From NCBI RefSeq assembly GCF_963082655.1, contig NC_081553.1, forward strand, positions 66,447,951 through 66,511,950: a stretch of DNA of 64,000 nt, written 5' to 3'. The notes under the pieces are model-generated. The model ran no database searches, was not told where the DNA came from, and saw nothing but the letters and a program-made list of their open reading frames with translations. The position numbers were made by a program, and so were the translations under genes. Shown here in pieces: positions 11,301-22,283 of the stretch (position 1 is the stretch's first letter; each line of letters starts with the position of its first letter). Source of the DNA: Stomoxys calcitrans (lineage: Eukaryota > Arthropoda > Insecta > Diptera > Muscidae).

Positions 11301-11440
11301 AGGCTATATATATCTGCTATATGGAATTAAAATGTCAAGACGATGAAGAATATATGTTCTTATGGTGTCTTAGATGAATATTTCGATATGGGTTGACTAG
11401 TTTGGTATACCTCCCTCCATCCTATGGTGGTGGGTATGAC
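11301..11440 (-). mobile_element. Repeat-element 5' end fragment
   Basis: AAAATGTCAAGACGAT, a TATATGTTCTTATGG block and the terminus CCTATGGTGGTGGGTAT correspond to the 5' end of a type A/B element on the minus strand. The rest of the element is absent. Confidence 0.6.
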
Positions 11441-12114
11441 AAGTTTAAAACAGCCTGCAGTCATAATCTCCTCTCCTGCCTCACAGTACTGGACTTCTTT
11501 TCCCCATTACACACAACTTTTTGAACCCCTTTAACTTTCCTTTTTGGAAACTTTATGAGTTGAATTTATTTTTTCATGTTTACGAATAAAACTTTCCAAG
11601 GCTTTTAATTCTAAAATTATATGCTCTCCTTTCCATCAATCATATCGAAATAGTAATTTTGGCCATCTGCTGTATTCACATGAACACTATCCTTTCGTTT
11701 GACATGAACTAGGTTGCATCAATAAATTTCTAAATTTCGTCGTTGGATACATGTCCCCAAAATAAGTCTGGCATGTGTAAATGTGTAGTCTCTTTGTGTT
11801 GGTCCCACTCTAGAATCCAATAAACAACATACAGTTTATTGAGTTGTTCTTCGCATTCATTCCGATAACCATTGGGGTCTTATTGTGGCCAAAGAAAGAG
11901 AAAAAACAAGAATGCCACTTGCTGCGATATGAAATGATTGAGGTTGTGTATCGTGACTGTCGGTAAATTGAAAGCAGATGGAATGAAATGAAAATGAGTT
12001 CGTGACAAATTTTTGGTTAAAGACATAAATAATAATTAAATTTTTCAAATTGTATATAGGAATATCAGCCACATTTTTACAACCTAAGGTAACCTATTTG
12101 TATGTATAGGTATA
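11441..12114. other. Unique spacer
   Basis: No gene or known repeat is recognised. The composition is AT-rich with no long open frame of interest. Confidence 0.5.
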
Positions 12115-13214
12115 CCATAGCAAATCCTTAATTGTTTTCAATACCACTCCCTTTAGATGGTTCATGTCTGATATTGTGTCTCCACCTAAGTACCGGTATC
12201 TGTTGTACGCGAAAGCCGGGCAATGACAAAGGAAATGCTCCAACGTCTCATCATCCCGCATGCCCTACACATGCTATCACGTGCCGCAACGATTTTACAT
12301 AAGTAAACTCGTAGTCCTATGTGTCCCGTTATGATACCAATAGCTATATTGACTTCGTTCTTGCTTCTTTCAGTAATAGCCTCGTCTTCTCACGATCTGG
12401 ATCCCCCCATAGGATTTTCGCCGTCCTACCGACCGTTTAACTGTTCCACAATGTTTCATGCGCATTCGTCGCTCACTCCCTTAACTCGGACTGCGTCGAG
12501 CCGAAAGGCTTCGGCTTAACCTCTGGCCTTCACCGGCCCTTTCATTTCCCCTTACTCCGTTATGGCCCGGCACCCAAGCGATGCGGATTTTCCCATCCTC
12601 AGAGAAGGCGGTAATCTCCTTCTTACACTGTTCGTGACCTTACCTTCCTGGTTGTTATTGCCCTTATGGCAATGTTACTGTCGGTAAAGATGTTCCCACT
12701 CGACGTCCTGGCGCATTCCGTGATCGCCCGGATCTCCGCCTGCAGGACCATATTATGGTCTTCTTCTTCTTTAATTGGCTATGACAGAATATTTCTTCCA
12801 CTAGCCGAACATAGAATAGCGTTCCAAGCGCCTCGATCTTCTGCACTCATTCTAAAATCTCTGACACCAAGTTTCGAGGTGTCTCCCACAACTTGATCTT
12901 TCCATCGGGCTCCATATTATGGTCAGGTAGTCTAAAACAGATCTCAGTCCCTGGGTTCTCAATATAAACCCCCAGGCCCATTCTGTCCTTTAGCTTTGAT
13001 CCATCCGTATAACATGATATTCCAGATAGTCAAACTAGGGTTCCGTCAATCTAAGACTGTGGCGATGGCAGCAATGCCTCGCACTCGACTTCAAGGTTCA
13101 TCTCAGTTATTCGATCGGAAACCTCTTCCCTTCCTTTTAGGTTTCCTATCGTCGCCTCGATTATACCGCGATGTTATGAGCTGCTCCCATCCTCAATCCT
13201 TTCTCCCATCGCCT
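12115..13214 (-). pseudogene. LOA-like non-LTR retrotransposon remnant 3
   Basis: The same 3' half of the LOA-like element is recognisable on the minus strand: tether near 13180-13000, RNase H region about 12750-12540, CCHC-like region about 12280-12230 and 3' UTR to about 12115. It carries deletions and is interrupted by a 151-bp insertion of the other LINE's tail (12761-12911). The 5' side is cut by the Foldback-like block that starts near 13215. Confidence 0.7.
12761..12911 (-). mobile_element. 5'-truncated RTE-like LINE tail with 13-bp target duplication
   Basis: This is the terminal part of the LINE seen at 1222-3590. It ends in a (GAA)n tail on the minus strand and is flanked by the 13-bp direct repeat CCATATTATGGTC at 12748-12760 and 12912-12924. 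Extreme 5' truncation plus TSD marks target-primed reverse transcription. Confidence 0.88.
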
Positions 13215-13390
13215 TAAGTGTTACTGTTTCCAGCAAACCAAATGTCTGATGTCAGACAAATTCTAAAGTCTTCCGACAAGATCATACCGAATTCGTTCCG
13301 AATTCTGTTCGACATTCTGAGGGAATTTATGTTCCGACAGTTCTGAAAGAATTCTGAATGATTTCTGACCGCCTTTTCGTATGGATTTTT

Positions 13391-15006
13391 TTTACACCCA
13401 CCACCGAAGGATGGGGGTATATTCATTTTGTCATTCCGTTTGCAACACATCGAAATATCCATTTCCGACCCTATAAAGTATATATATTCTTGATCAGCGT
13501 AAAAATCTAAGACGATCTAGCCATGTCCGTCCGTCTGTCCGTCTGTCTGTTGAAATCACGTTACAGTCTTTAAAAATAGAGATATTGAGCTGAAATTTTG
13601 CACAGATTCTTTTTTTGTCCATAAGCAGGTTAAGTTCGAAGATGGGCTATATCGGACTATATCTTGATATAGCCCCCATATAGACCGATCCGCCGATTTA
13701 GGGTCTTAGGCCCATAAAAGCCACATTTATTATCCTATTTTGTTCAAATTTGGGACAGTGAGTTGTGTTAGGCCCTTCGACATCCTTTGTCAATTTGGCT
13801 CAGATCGGTCCAGATTTGGATATAGCTGCCATATAGATCGATCCTCCGATTTAGGGTCTAAGGCCCATAAAAGCCACATTTATGGTCCGATTTCGCTGAA
13901 ATTGGGGACAGGGAGTTGTCTTAGGCCCTTTGAAATGTTTCTTCAATTTGGTCCAGATCGGTTCAGATTTGGATATAGCTGCAATATAGACCGATCCTCC
14001 GGTTTAGGGTCTTAGGCCCACAAAAGCCACATTTATTATCCGATTTTGATGAAATTCGGGGCAGTGAATTGTGTAAGGCCCATCGACATCCTTCGTTAAT
14101 TTGGCTCAGATCGGTCCAGATTTGGATATAGCTGCCATATAGATCGATCCTCCGATTTATGGTGTAAGGCCCACAATAGCCACATTCATTATCCGATTTT
14201 GCTGAAATTTGGGACAGTGAGATGTGTTAGGCCCTTTGATATATTTCTTCAATTTGGTCCAGATCGGTTCGAATTTGTATATAGCTGCCATATAGACCGA
14301 TTTCTTGATTTATGGTTTTGGGCCCATAAAATGCTCATTTATTGCCTGATGTCCCCGAAATTTGGAACAGTGAGTTAAGTTAAGCCCCTTGACATACTTC
14401 GGCAATATCGCACAGATCGGTCCAGATTTGGATATAGCTGCCATATAGACCGATATCTAGGTTTTAGGTTTTGGGGCCATAAAAGACGCATTAATTGTCC
14501 GATGTCGCTGAAATTTGAGACAGTGAGTTTGGTTAGGCTCTTCGACGTCCTTCTTCAATTTTGCCCAGATCAGTCCAGATTTGAATATAGCTGCCATATA
14601 GACCGATCTCTGGATTTAAGGTTTAGGACCCATAAAAGAGGCATTTATTGTCCGATTTCGCCGAAATTTGGGACAGTGCTTAGTGTTAGGCTCTTCGACA
14701 TGTTTATGCAACTTGGCCCAAATCGGTCCAGATTTGGATATAGCTGCCATGTAGACCGATATCTCGATTTAAAGTCTTGGCCCCATAAAAGGCGCATTTA
14801 TAATCCGATTTCACTGAAATTTGACACAGTGACTTATGTTCGGCTTTTCGACATCCGTGTCGTATATAGTTCAGATCGGTATGAGGTATATGAGTATAAG
14901 GTATGAAATTTTCACCGAATTTTGATGAAAGGTGGTTTACATGTATACCCGAGGTGGTGGGTATCCAAAGTTCGGCCCGGCCGAACTTAACGCCTTTTTA
15001 CTTGTT
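13391..15006 (+). mobile_element. Type A repeat element, complete copy 1 (about 1.6 kb)
   Basis: The 5' end is ACCCACCACCGAAGGATG, followed by the TATAAAGTATATATATTC block, a (GTCY)n microsatellite (about 13525-13550), the 153-bp array, and a 3' end with GGTGGTGGGTA, the 21-nt palindrome at 14968-14988 and AACGCCTTTTTACTTGTT. It is inserted in a T-rich site of the left Foldback-like arm without an evident target duplication. It is very similar to the copy at 32270. The 134-codon frame at 14502 is not a gene. Confidence 0.8.
13813..14760 (+). repeat. 153-bp tandem array of type A element
   Basis: The anchor GATTTGGATATAGC or its variant occurs at 13813, 13966, 14119, 14272, 14425, 14578 and 14731, each exactly 153 bp apart despite clear substitutions between units. 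Confidence 0.95.
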
Positions 15007-15539
15007 TAATTTTTCTTCTGACAATTCGGAGTGAATTCTGATCGATTTCTAGATTTTTTCTCTGAATGATTTTTGTTTCGACAGCTCTGAAAGAATTCTG
15101 AACGATTTCTGACCGTCTTTTCGTATCGGTTTTTTTTGAATTTTTCTTCCGACAGTTCGGAAGGAATTCTGAACGATTTCTGACCGTCTTTTCGCATGGG
15201 GTATATTTTAATTTTCTTCCGACAGTTCGAAGGGATTTCTGGACTGTTTGTCTGAAAAATTTTTGTTCCAACAGTTCTGAAAAAATTTTGAACGATTTCT
15301 GTCCGACAGTTCGGAATGAACTCCGTGTTTGATGACTTTTTTTATTCCTACAGTTCTGATGGACTTCGTAACGAATTCTGAACTTTGACGGATTTTTTGT
15401 GGCACAAATTTTTTATACCTGTAGAAATTTTTTCCCGACATTTGGGAAGAAATTCTGAATGATACCTAAACTCTTTGTCAAATGTTTATGCCTTTTTTTG
15501 TGCTTGCTTGTTTGCATATTTTTGTTTGGGAATAGTTGA

Positions 15540-15605
15540 AGGCCACCGTAGAGGTAAGCATGCTCGCACATGACGCTGAGTGCCTGGGTTCGAGTCCTGG
15601 CAAAA
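15540..15605 (+). mobile_element. SINE head fragment
   Basis: GGCCACCGTAGAGG starts an A-box-like head and CTGGGTTCGAGTCCTGG gives the B box. The body is missing. Confidence 0.7.
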
Positions 15606-15734
15606 GTATATACGTAGCATGGGATGCATATTTTTATTACCTGGACTTTGAAACTATCTTTTTATTGTTGTTTATTTTTACTTCTAGTTCCATAACAATA
15701 TCATGAATGTTGTTGGTAGGAAAGTACGGTTTCA

Positions 15735-16530
15735 TTAAATAGGGGAAAAAGACGATTGCTTGCTTATGTATTTACTTATGCATTTCGCTGTAACGATCAT
15801 TTTGCGAATGACTTTTACAATGGTTGAATGTTGGTTCGGATCCTTATCCCTTAGAAGTATTATAACATCGTCTTCGTAGTCGACAGTTTCCAATCCCTCC
15901 CCAGTCTGCATCCGTAATAGGTCATTCACGGTGGTCATCCATAGGAGTGGCGATAAAATCCCCCCTTTGGCATGCCTCTAAACAGATTTTCGTAGTATAT
16001 GCAAGTCCTAGGCACGCTGTGAAAATAGTGGTCAGATGGGGCAGCAGATAGTCGACCTTCGTCAGTAGTAACGCCGGAGCTTGAAGCCTTATTCTCGACT
16101 ACAGGTGTCAAGGCAAGTTGTAACGTGCTGTAACGATCATTGTCATTGCGAAAGACTTTTACAATGGTTGAATATTGTTTCGGATCCTTACACCTTAGAA
16201 GTATTATAACATCGTTTTCGTAATAGAGAGGTTCCAATCCCTCCCCAGACTGCATCCGTAATAGGTCATTTACGGTGGTCATGCATTTGGCATGCCTCTA
16301 AACAGATTTTCGTAGTATATGCAAGTCTTGGGCACGCTGTGAAAATAGTGGTCCAATTGGGCGCCAGATAGTCGGCCATCATCTGTGGTAATGCCGGAGC
16401 TTAAAGCCTTACTCTCGACTACAGGTGTCAGGGCACCCAGACCTATAGGAAGGGCGGATAATATGCTACGGTCCGATATCATCACCGTAGCCACTGGATC
16501 TTTGGAGTCCATTTTGAGCCTTTATCTGAA
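15735..16530 (-). pseudogene. Tandemly duplicated LOA-like RT fragment
   Basis: On the minus strand a block covering RT motif B (a GMPKGG variant of GTPQGG) and motif C occurs twice, about 16440-16130 and 16110-15783. Motif C reads YYENDVIILL in one copy and DYEDDVIILL in the other, against YYADDVIILL in the intact relative at 19640, so at least one copy has lost a catalytic aspartate. Frameshifts follow motif B. It lies between the two arms of the Foldback-like structure. It is not functional. Confidence 0.7.
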
Positions 16531-16679
16531 AGATTTGAAAATTTCTACGTAATAGGTAGCACCTATTCCGAAATAATGATATTTTTCTCTGCTCAACGGT
16601 TACATATCTATATTTGTTTACCATTATATGTGTCAATGACAAAAACCAATTCAGTTTGTTGATTGATCTCTGTACGAAG

Positions 16680-17520
16680 TTGCGGAAGGTACATCCGATT
16701 TCAATACGAAATTACTTCCGAAATTGTTCTGAATTCTTTACGAAGTTTCGGAAGAAACATGCGATTTCTATAGGATATTACTTCCGGAATAGTTCAGCAT
16801 GCTTTACCAAGTTTCGGAAGGAACTTCCGATTTCTATACGAAATTACTTCCGAAATTGTTCTGAATTCTTCACGAAGTTTCGGAAGGAACATTCGATTTC
16901 TATACGAAATTACTTCCGAAATCGTTCAGAATTACTTTCGAAGTTTCGGAAGGAACATTCGATTTCTATACGAAATTACTTCACAATTCTTTACGAAGTT
17001 TCGAAAGGAACATCCGATTTCTATACGAATTTACTTCCGGAATCGTTCAGAATTCTTTGCGAAGTTTCGGAAGGAACATCCTATTTCATTACGAAATTAC
17101 TTCCGAAATCGTTCAGAATTCCTTACGAAGTTTCGGAAGAAACATGCGATTTCTATAAGAAATTAATACTTCCGGAATAGTTCAGCATGCTTTACGAAGT
17201 TTCTGAAGGAACATCCGATTTCTATACGAAATTACTTCCGAAATTGTTCTGAATTCTTCACGAAGTTTCGGAAGGAACATTCGATTTCTATACGAAATTA
17301 CTTCCGGAATCGTTCAGAATTCTTTACGAAGTTTCGGAAGGAACATTCGATTTCTATACGAAATTACTTCAGAATTCTTTACGAAGTTTCGAAAGGAACA
17401 TCCGATTTCTATACGAATTTACTTCCGGAATCGTTCAGAATTCTTTGCGAAGTTTCGGAAGGAACATCCTATTTCATTACGAAATTACTTCCGAAATCGT
17501 TCGGAATTCTTTACGATGTT
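16680..17520. repeat. 66-bp tandem array with higher-order structure
   Basis: The ...CGATTTCTATACGAAATTAC anchor falls at 16697, 16763, 16829, 16895, 16961, 17016, 17082, 17148, 17217, 17283, 17349, 17404 and 17470. Steps are 66 bp except two of 55 and one of 69. The block starting near 16741 recurs about 386 bp later at 17127, so several units were duplicated together. The 22-codon period creates the open frame at 16614-17180, whose product is repetitive and not a recognised protein. Confidence 0.93.
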
Positions 17521-17722
17521 TCGGCAAGAAATTTTCTTTTCAGATTCCGTTTCGAAACCGGAACGAATTCGTTCCGATTTCTCTCCGAAACATCGACGTT
17601 TCGTTCCGAAATCATGTCAACCATTTCATATAACTTGCGTTAAGATTACGTTGCGATTTTGGATCCGAAGTCGGAAGAATCATCCGAAGTTCGTACAGCT
17701 TTCATTACGATTTCGTAGCGAT

Positions 17723-18304
17723 TGGTTTGCAGGGTAATTAAGAAAACTGGAGGGGAGGGCATGTTTATGAAGCTTCCACATATATTTTCAAGTAGCTTTT
17801 ACGGACTTGATATCCATGAGTTTTTTGCTGATATAGGATTCTACGTACCAGTAGGTACTACAATGATTTATTGGTTGACTCCTATTAAAGTTTTTGCTAG
17901 ATACAGCTTCAGATAGTCATCATTAACTAGTGTTCCCCTAATTTCCATACCATCCGTTTCAAACATCTCTAGTATTTATCCTCTACTTAGTTAAATTTCG
18001 AAAAAAAAAAACATTTCTCTTTTTTCATCCTTTGTGAATTAGGAGGTTGCAATTTTGTTGATTACATTTCATAAGGTTTCCTAGAACACTGTTAGTGCTG
18101 TCTATGACAAACAATTTTAGATTCTTGAAACTTTAACAAACTGCTTTTGGGAAAATTGCAAATATATTCTCTTTTCTCAAGGGGTTGTTTTCGCAAAATA
18201 AATTGCCTTTTAATCAAGAACTGCTCAAACATGGTCAAACAAAATTATAAAAGTTAAATGAACATTTCGCAATTATTGAGAAGGAATAGTGAATTATATA
18301 GAAA
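17723..18304. other. Unique spacer
   Basis: No gene, RNA gene or known repeat is recognised. Confidence 0.5.
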
Positions 18305-18675
18305 CAAGTGAACGCGTGTTAGTGCGGTTGGGCCGAATCTTGGAAACCCTTTCAAAGGGTTTCTGCTGAAATTGTCCACAAATGATGATAGTTTAAGTGC
18401 ACGTACCAAATTTCTGCGAAATCAGGCAAACATTTAAGTTTCTAGGGGCCGTAGAATGGATATCGCTAGGTCGGTTTATGTGGGAGCTATATCAGATTAT
18501 ATATCGATGTGGACCATACTTACCAGGGATGTTGGAAGTCGTAACAAAACCCTACGTGCGAAATTTTAGCCATATTAGATAAAAATTGCAGCTTTCAAAG
18601 GCTCAGTTTGACAAATCAGTAGATCAGATTATAAACCAATTTGAACTGTGCTTGGTGCGGTTGTTGTGAAAGCAG
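18305..18675 (-). mobile_element. Repeat-element 3' part, truncated
   Basis: It starts with a decayed 3' terminus (AAGTGAACGCGTGTTAGTGC, GGCCGAATC) followed by two units with GTCGGTTTATGTGGGAGC. It stops abruptly where the LOA inverted repeat begins. Confidence 0.65.
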
Positions 18676-18858
18676 ACATGTCCTCCGTTGTCTCTGCTCT
18701 CACTCCCATGTCGTCTACTAAAGCTTCAATTTGGACATGGGTTTTTGAGAGAAACATTAACGCCGCCATGATAAAAAATTGTCTCTCAAAAACCCATGTC
18801 CCAACTGAAACTTAAGTAGACGCCATAGGAGTGAGGGCAGAGACAACGGAGGACATGT
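18676..18858. repeat. 77-bp-arm inverted repeat at the LOA truncation point
   Basis: 18676-18752 and 18782-18858 are imperfect inverted copies (by eye about 85-90% alike) with a loop of about 29 bp. The right arm is the start of the surviving LOA RT sequence. Confidence 0.85.
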
Positions 18859-21300
18859 TCAGGCTTTTGATGAAAACCCATTTTCTACAGGATACGACGG
18901 AACTCAAGGAGACACCGGAATCTTGGAATAATGACATTGATCGAAGGTTTATAATTACGGAATTTATGGTGAAGGAATCCTTGAGGAGCTTCAAACCACT
19001 TAAGTCACCCGGATCTGATAGAATATTTTCGACATTACTACAGATAGAGGCAGACTATCTGGCCAAAATTTTCACAGCGTGCCAAGGACTTATACTCCGA
19101 AAGCCTGCCAAGAGGCTAGGGTGGTGTTTAAACCCAAGCCCGGCAAGGCAAGTTATACGACACCAAAGACCTATAGACCCATAAGCCTTACGTCCTGTCC
19201 ACTCAAAACCCATGGAACGTAATGTGGACACCATAGTAAAGAGTAGGACATCCAGCGAACTGCTCAAATACACAGAGCATGCCTGTGTCAAGGGAAGGTC
19301 GGTAGAGACTGCCCTGCCCGAGGTTGTGCACAACATAGAAGAATCCTTCAATGCCAAAACGTACACCCTAGCGGTATGCATTGACATCGAGGGGGCTTTT
19401 AACAATGTGCAGATCTACACACTGATTCAATCCTTACACAAGCACCAAATGGACAGGCTCCTTAGAGACTGGATAAACCATAAGCCAAGGAACAGGCGGA
19501 TAAATTGTGTGTCCCATGGCATAAATATAGGGGAGAAAGTGGCACAAGGCACGCCACAGGGGGGCATTTTATGGCCACTCCTATGGGTGACCACCATAAA
19601 TGACCTATTACGGAAGCTAACTGAGGAGGGATTTGAACCCGTATACTACGCAGACGATGTTATAATACTTTTAAGGGGTAAGGACCCGAACGAGCTATGC
19701 AGAGGGGCCGAAAGGGTTTTGCATGTGGCATATGACTGGGCTAGACCCAGAGGTCTCAATGTTAACCCAGAGAAGACTGAAATATGCCAGTTCATGAGGA
19801 AGACGAAGGTGGGCCTATTTAACGCACCACGTTTCCTCAATAAGACGATTTCGATATTTGAAGATCAAGGTCAAATACTGAGGTGTGATGTTGGACAAGA
19901 AACTGAATTGGAAGTGTCACATTCAGGAGCGTACTGAGAAGGCTCACAGATGTTGGGCAGTATATAGACGGGCCGTAGGCTCGAAATGGGGCCTGAAACC
20001 GAGGATAGTCCACTAGCTCTACACGTTCGGTGAACTGCTATGGAGAAAAAGTGCAACATAAGGACCATACAACAGGTTCAGAGAACATGTTGTCTTGGCA
20101 TGAGGACCACGCCGACCAGGGCACTGTAGACTATTCGAGATATCCGACCCATTGGCATACAGTTAAGTGTGAGGCAGCCACTGCTGCTATGAGACGTAAG
20201 GCGATGGGAGAATGGTTTGAGGATGGGAGCAGCATTATAATCGAAGCGACGATATGTAATCTGGAAGGAAGAGGTTTCCGATTGGATACCTGGAAGGAAG
20301 GAAAGAGGTTTCCGATTGGATACCTGAGATTAACCTTGAAGTCGAGTGCGAGGCACTGCTGCCATCGGCACAGTCTTGGATTGACGGAACCTTAGTATTG
20401 CCATCTGGAAGATCATGTTACACGGATGAATCAAAGCTGGAAGACAGAGTGGGCCTGGGGGTTTATATTGAGAACCCAGAGACTGAGATCTGTTTAAGAC
20501 TGCCTCACCATAATACGGTCCTGCAGGCGGATATCCGGGCGATCACGGAGTGGGTGAAGTGGTGTGGTGCTATTGCGGGGACGTCGATTTGAAACATCTT
20601 TACCGACATTAAAATTGCCATAAGGGCAATAACAACCAGGACGGTAAGGTCACGAACAATCTTGCAGTGTAAGAAAGAGATTAACGCCTTCTCTGAGGAT
20701 GGCAAAATCCGCATCGTTTGGGTGCCGGGCCATAACGGAGTAAGGGGAAATGAAAGGGCACACGATTTGGCGTGAGAAGGAAAAAGGACTGCCGTCAAAA
20801 AACTTGGTCAACCCAAAGCTTTTCGGCTCGACGCAGACCGAGTTAAGGGAGTGGGCGACGAATGCGCATGCAACATTGTGGAACAGCGAAACGGTCGGTA
20901 GGACGGCGAAAATCCTATGGGGGGATCCAGATCGTGAGAAGACGAGGCTATTACTGAAAGGAAGTTAGAAGGAGGTCAGTATAGCTATTGGTATCATAAC
21001 GGGTCACATAGGACTATGAGCTCACTTACGTAAAAACGGTGCGCCAAGTGATAGCATGTGTAGGGCATGCGGCGAAGATGATGAGACGTTGGAGCATTTC
21101 CTTTGTCATTGCCCGGCTGTCGCCTCTAACAGATACCGGCACTCAGGTGGAGACACAATACCAGACATGAACCAACCTAGGGGTGTGTTTTTGAAAACAA
21201 TTAAGGATTTTGTAAGTAGCACGAAATTCCTTACTTAAAATTTTCTTTTTTTGGGGTTACTTTATAGATTTTACAGCGATTTTTTTTTAGAGATTTTATG
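18782..21300 (+). pseudogene. LOA-like non-LTR retrotransposon, best-preserved copy (RT + RNase H + CCHC-like)
   Basis: The frame from 18831 holds the upstream RT region (SPGSDRIF). After a frameshift near 19190, 19212-19937 holds motif A (AVCIDIEGAFN), motif B (GTPQGGILWPLLW, about 19548-19590), an intact motif C (YYADDVIILL, about 19640-19670) and GLNVNPEKTEI. Near 19970, KWGL-KPRIVH matches the RT C-terminal segment. RNase H follows: YTDESK near 20418, FTD near 20600, VWVPGHNGVRGNE near 20718-20756. A CRACG...HFLCHCP zinc-knuckle-like motif lies at 21058-21118. Frame breaks near 19190, 19940, 20590 and 20775 make it dead. RT followed by RNase H fits the LOA or I clades. The 5' region (endonuclease, ORF1) is missing. 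Confidence 0.82.
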
Positions 21301-21339
21301 GCCCCTTTGTAATCCTCAAAGACCTACTTTAAGAAGAAG

Positions 21340-21815
21340 TATACTTACCCAAGAACATTCCATTAAGGATAATGAACAGAGGCAAACTTCTCACATATTA
21401 ATGAGTGCTGTCCGATTCAAGGGGAAGACCAAATCCCCGATAGAGTGACCAAGTGGAGAGCGATATCTCGAAACTCAGTGTCAGAAACTGGAAAAAGCGC
21501 AGAAGATCGAGGCGCTTGGGCATCTACTCTGCACTCGGCTAGAGGAATACATTTTCTGTAATGGCCAATTAAATTAAAGTTAAGTAAAATCCGATTCAAG
21601 TTTAAGCTGAATGATAAGGGGCCTCCTTTTTATAGCCAAGTCCTAACGGCGTGCCGCAGTGCGACACCTCTTTGGGGAGGAGTTTTAACATAGCATAGTA
21701 CCTCACATATGTCGCCAGCATTAGGAGGGGATAGCCACCTTTAAATATTTTTTCTGATGTTCTAGCTCGAGCCCAGGAATTCAGCGTCATACTTGGATAT
21801 GCTATCCTCTACGCT
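21340..21815 (-). mobile_element. tRNA-derived SINE split by a LINE-tail insertion
   Basis: The SINE 3' part lies at about 21355-21421 and the remainder at 21590-21815 (TCCGATTCAAGTTTAAGCT through AGCTCGAGCCCAGG and the head). A 168-bp LINE tail separates them. Confidence 0.85.
21422..21589 (+). mobile_element. 5'-truncated RTE-like LINE tail with 11-bp target duplication
   Basis: The sequence matches the last part of the LINE at 1222-3590 (GGGAAGACCAAA... to ATGGCCAATTAAA) and ends in an A-rich tail. It is flanked by TCCGATTCAAG at 21411-21421 and 21590-21600. Confidence 0.9.
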
Positions 21816-22281
21816 ACGGTTGCTTTCAAAAGTTTCAAGAAGAAGTATCTGTGCGAAATTTCAAGTGGCCAGCTTTTCGCCTGCAACCGCTATCGTCATT
21901 TCGACAGCTGGAGGGAAAGATGAGTGGATATGGCTAGTTCGACTTAGAATGTTGAGACGATCAAGCATATATATTGGGTTGCCCAAAAAGTAATTGCGGA
22001 TTTTTCATATAGTCGGCGTTGTTAAATTTTTTCACAGCTTGTGACTCTGTAATTGCATTCTTTCTTCTGTCAGTTATCAGTTGTGACTTTTAGCTTGCTT
22101 TAGAAAAAAAGTGTAAAAAAAATATATTTGATTAAAGTTCATTCTAAGTTTTATTAAAAATGCATTTACTTTCTTTTCAAAAATCCGCAATTACTTTTTG
22201 GGCAACCCAATATTATTTATGGGGTCGCAAATCAATATTTTGAGGTGTTACACACGAAATGACTATGGTGTTGGGTATAAA
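21816..22281 (-). mobile_element. Repeat-element 5' part with nested MITE
   Basis: AAGTATCTGTGCGAAATTTC, a decayed GACR tract (about 21905-21925), the TAGTTCGACTTAGAATG block and the terminus GGTGTTGGGTATAAAA are present. MITE copy 3 splits the TATATA site. Confidence 0.7.
21974..22210 (+). mobile_element. Mariner-derived MITE, copy 3 (237 bp)
   Basis: Terminal inverted repeats and flanking TA are intact. It has the same length and interior as copies 1 and 2 and is nested in a repeat element. Confidence 0.93.
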
Positions 22282-22283
22282 AA

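Larger units (their letters stand above)
13219..17722. mobile_element. Candidate Foldback-like element with long sub-repeat arms (composite)
   Basis: The left arm (13223-13390 continuing at 15007-15480) and right arm (about 16650-17722) are made of sub-repeats that are reverse complements of each other. GAATTCTGAACGATTTC and TTCCGACAGTTCGG on the left match the complement of CGAAGTTTCGGAAGGAAC and GAAATCGTTCAGAATTC on the right. Short outer ends GCAAACCAA (left) and TTGGTTTGC (right) could be terminal repeats. Between the arms lie a SINE scrap and LOA RT fragments, and a type A element is nested in the left arm. Long modular inverted arms are the hallmark of Foldback elements. No transposase is seen. 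The exact ends and class are uncertain. Confidence 0.45.

Noticed and set aside
14502..14906. 134-codon frame in a type A element, repeated at 33343-33747
   Set aside because: The 153-bp unit is a multiple of three, so any stop-poor frame stays open across units. The product is just the repeated unit, with no domain.
16614..17180. 188-codon repetitive frame (Arg/Asn/Cys/Phe-rich)
   Set aside because: It arises from the 66-bp tandem repeats (22 codons per unit). No start context, domain or homologue recognised.
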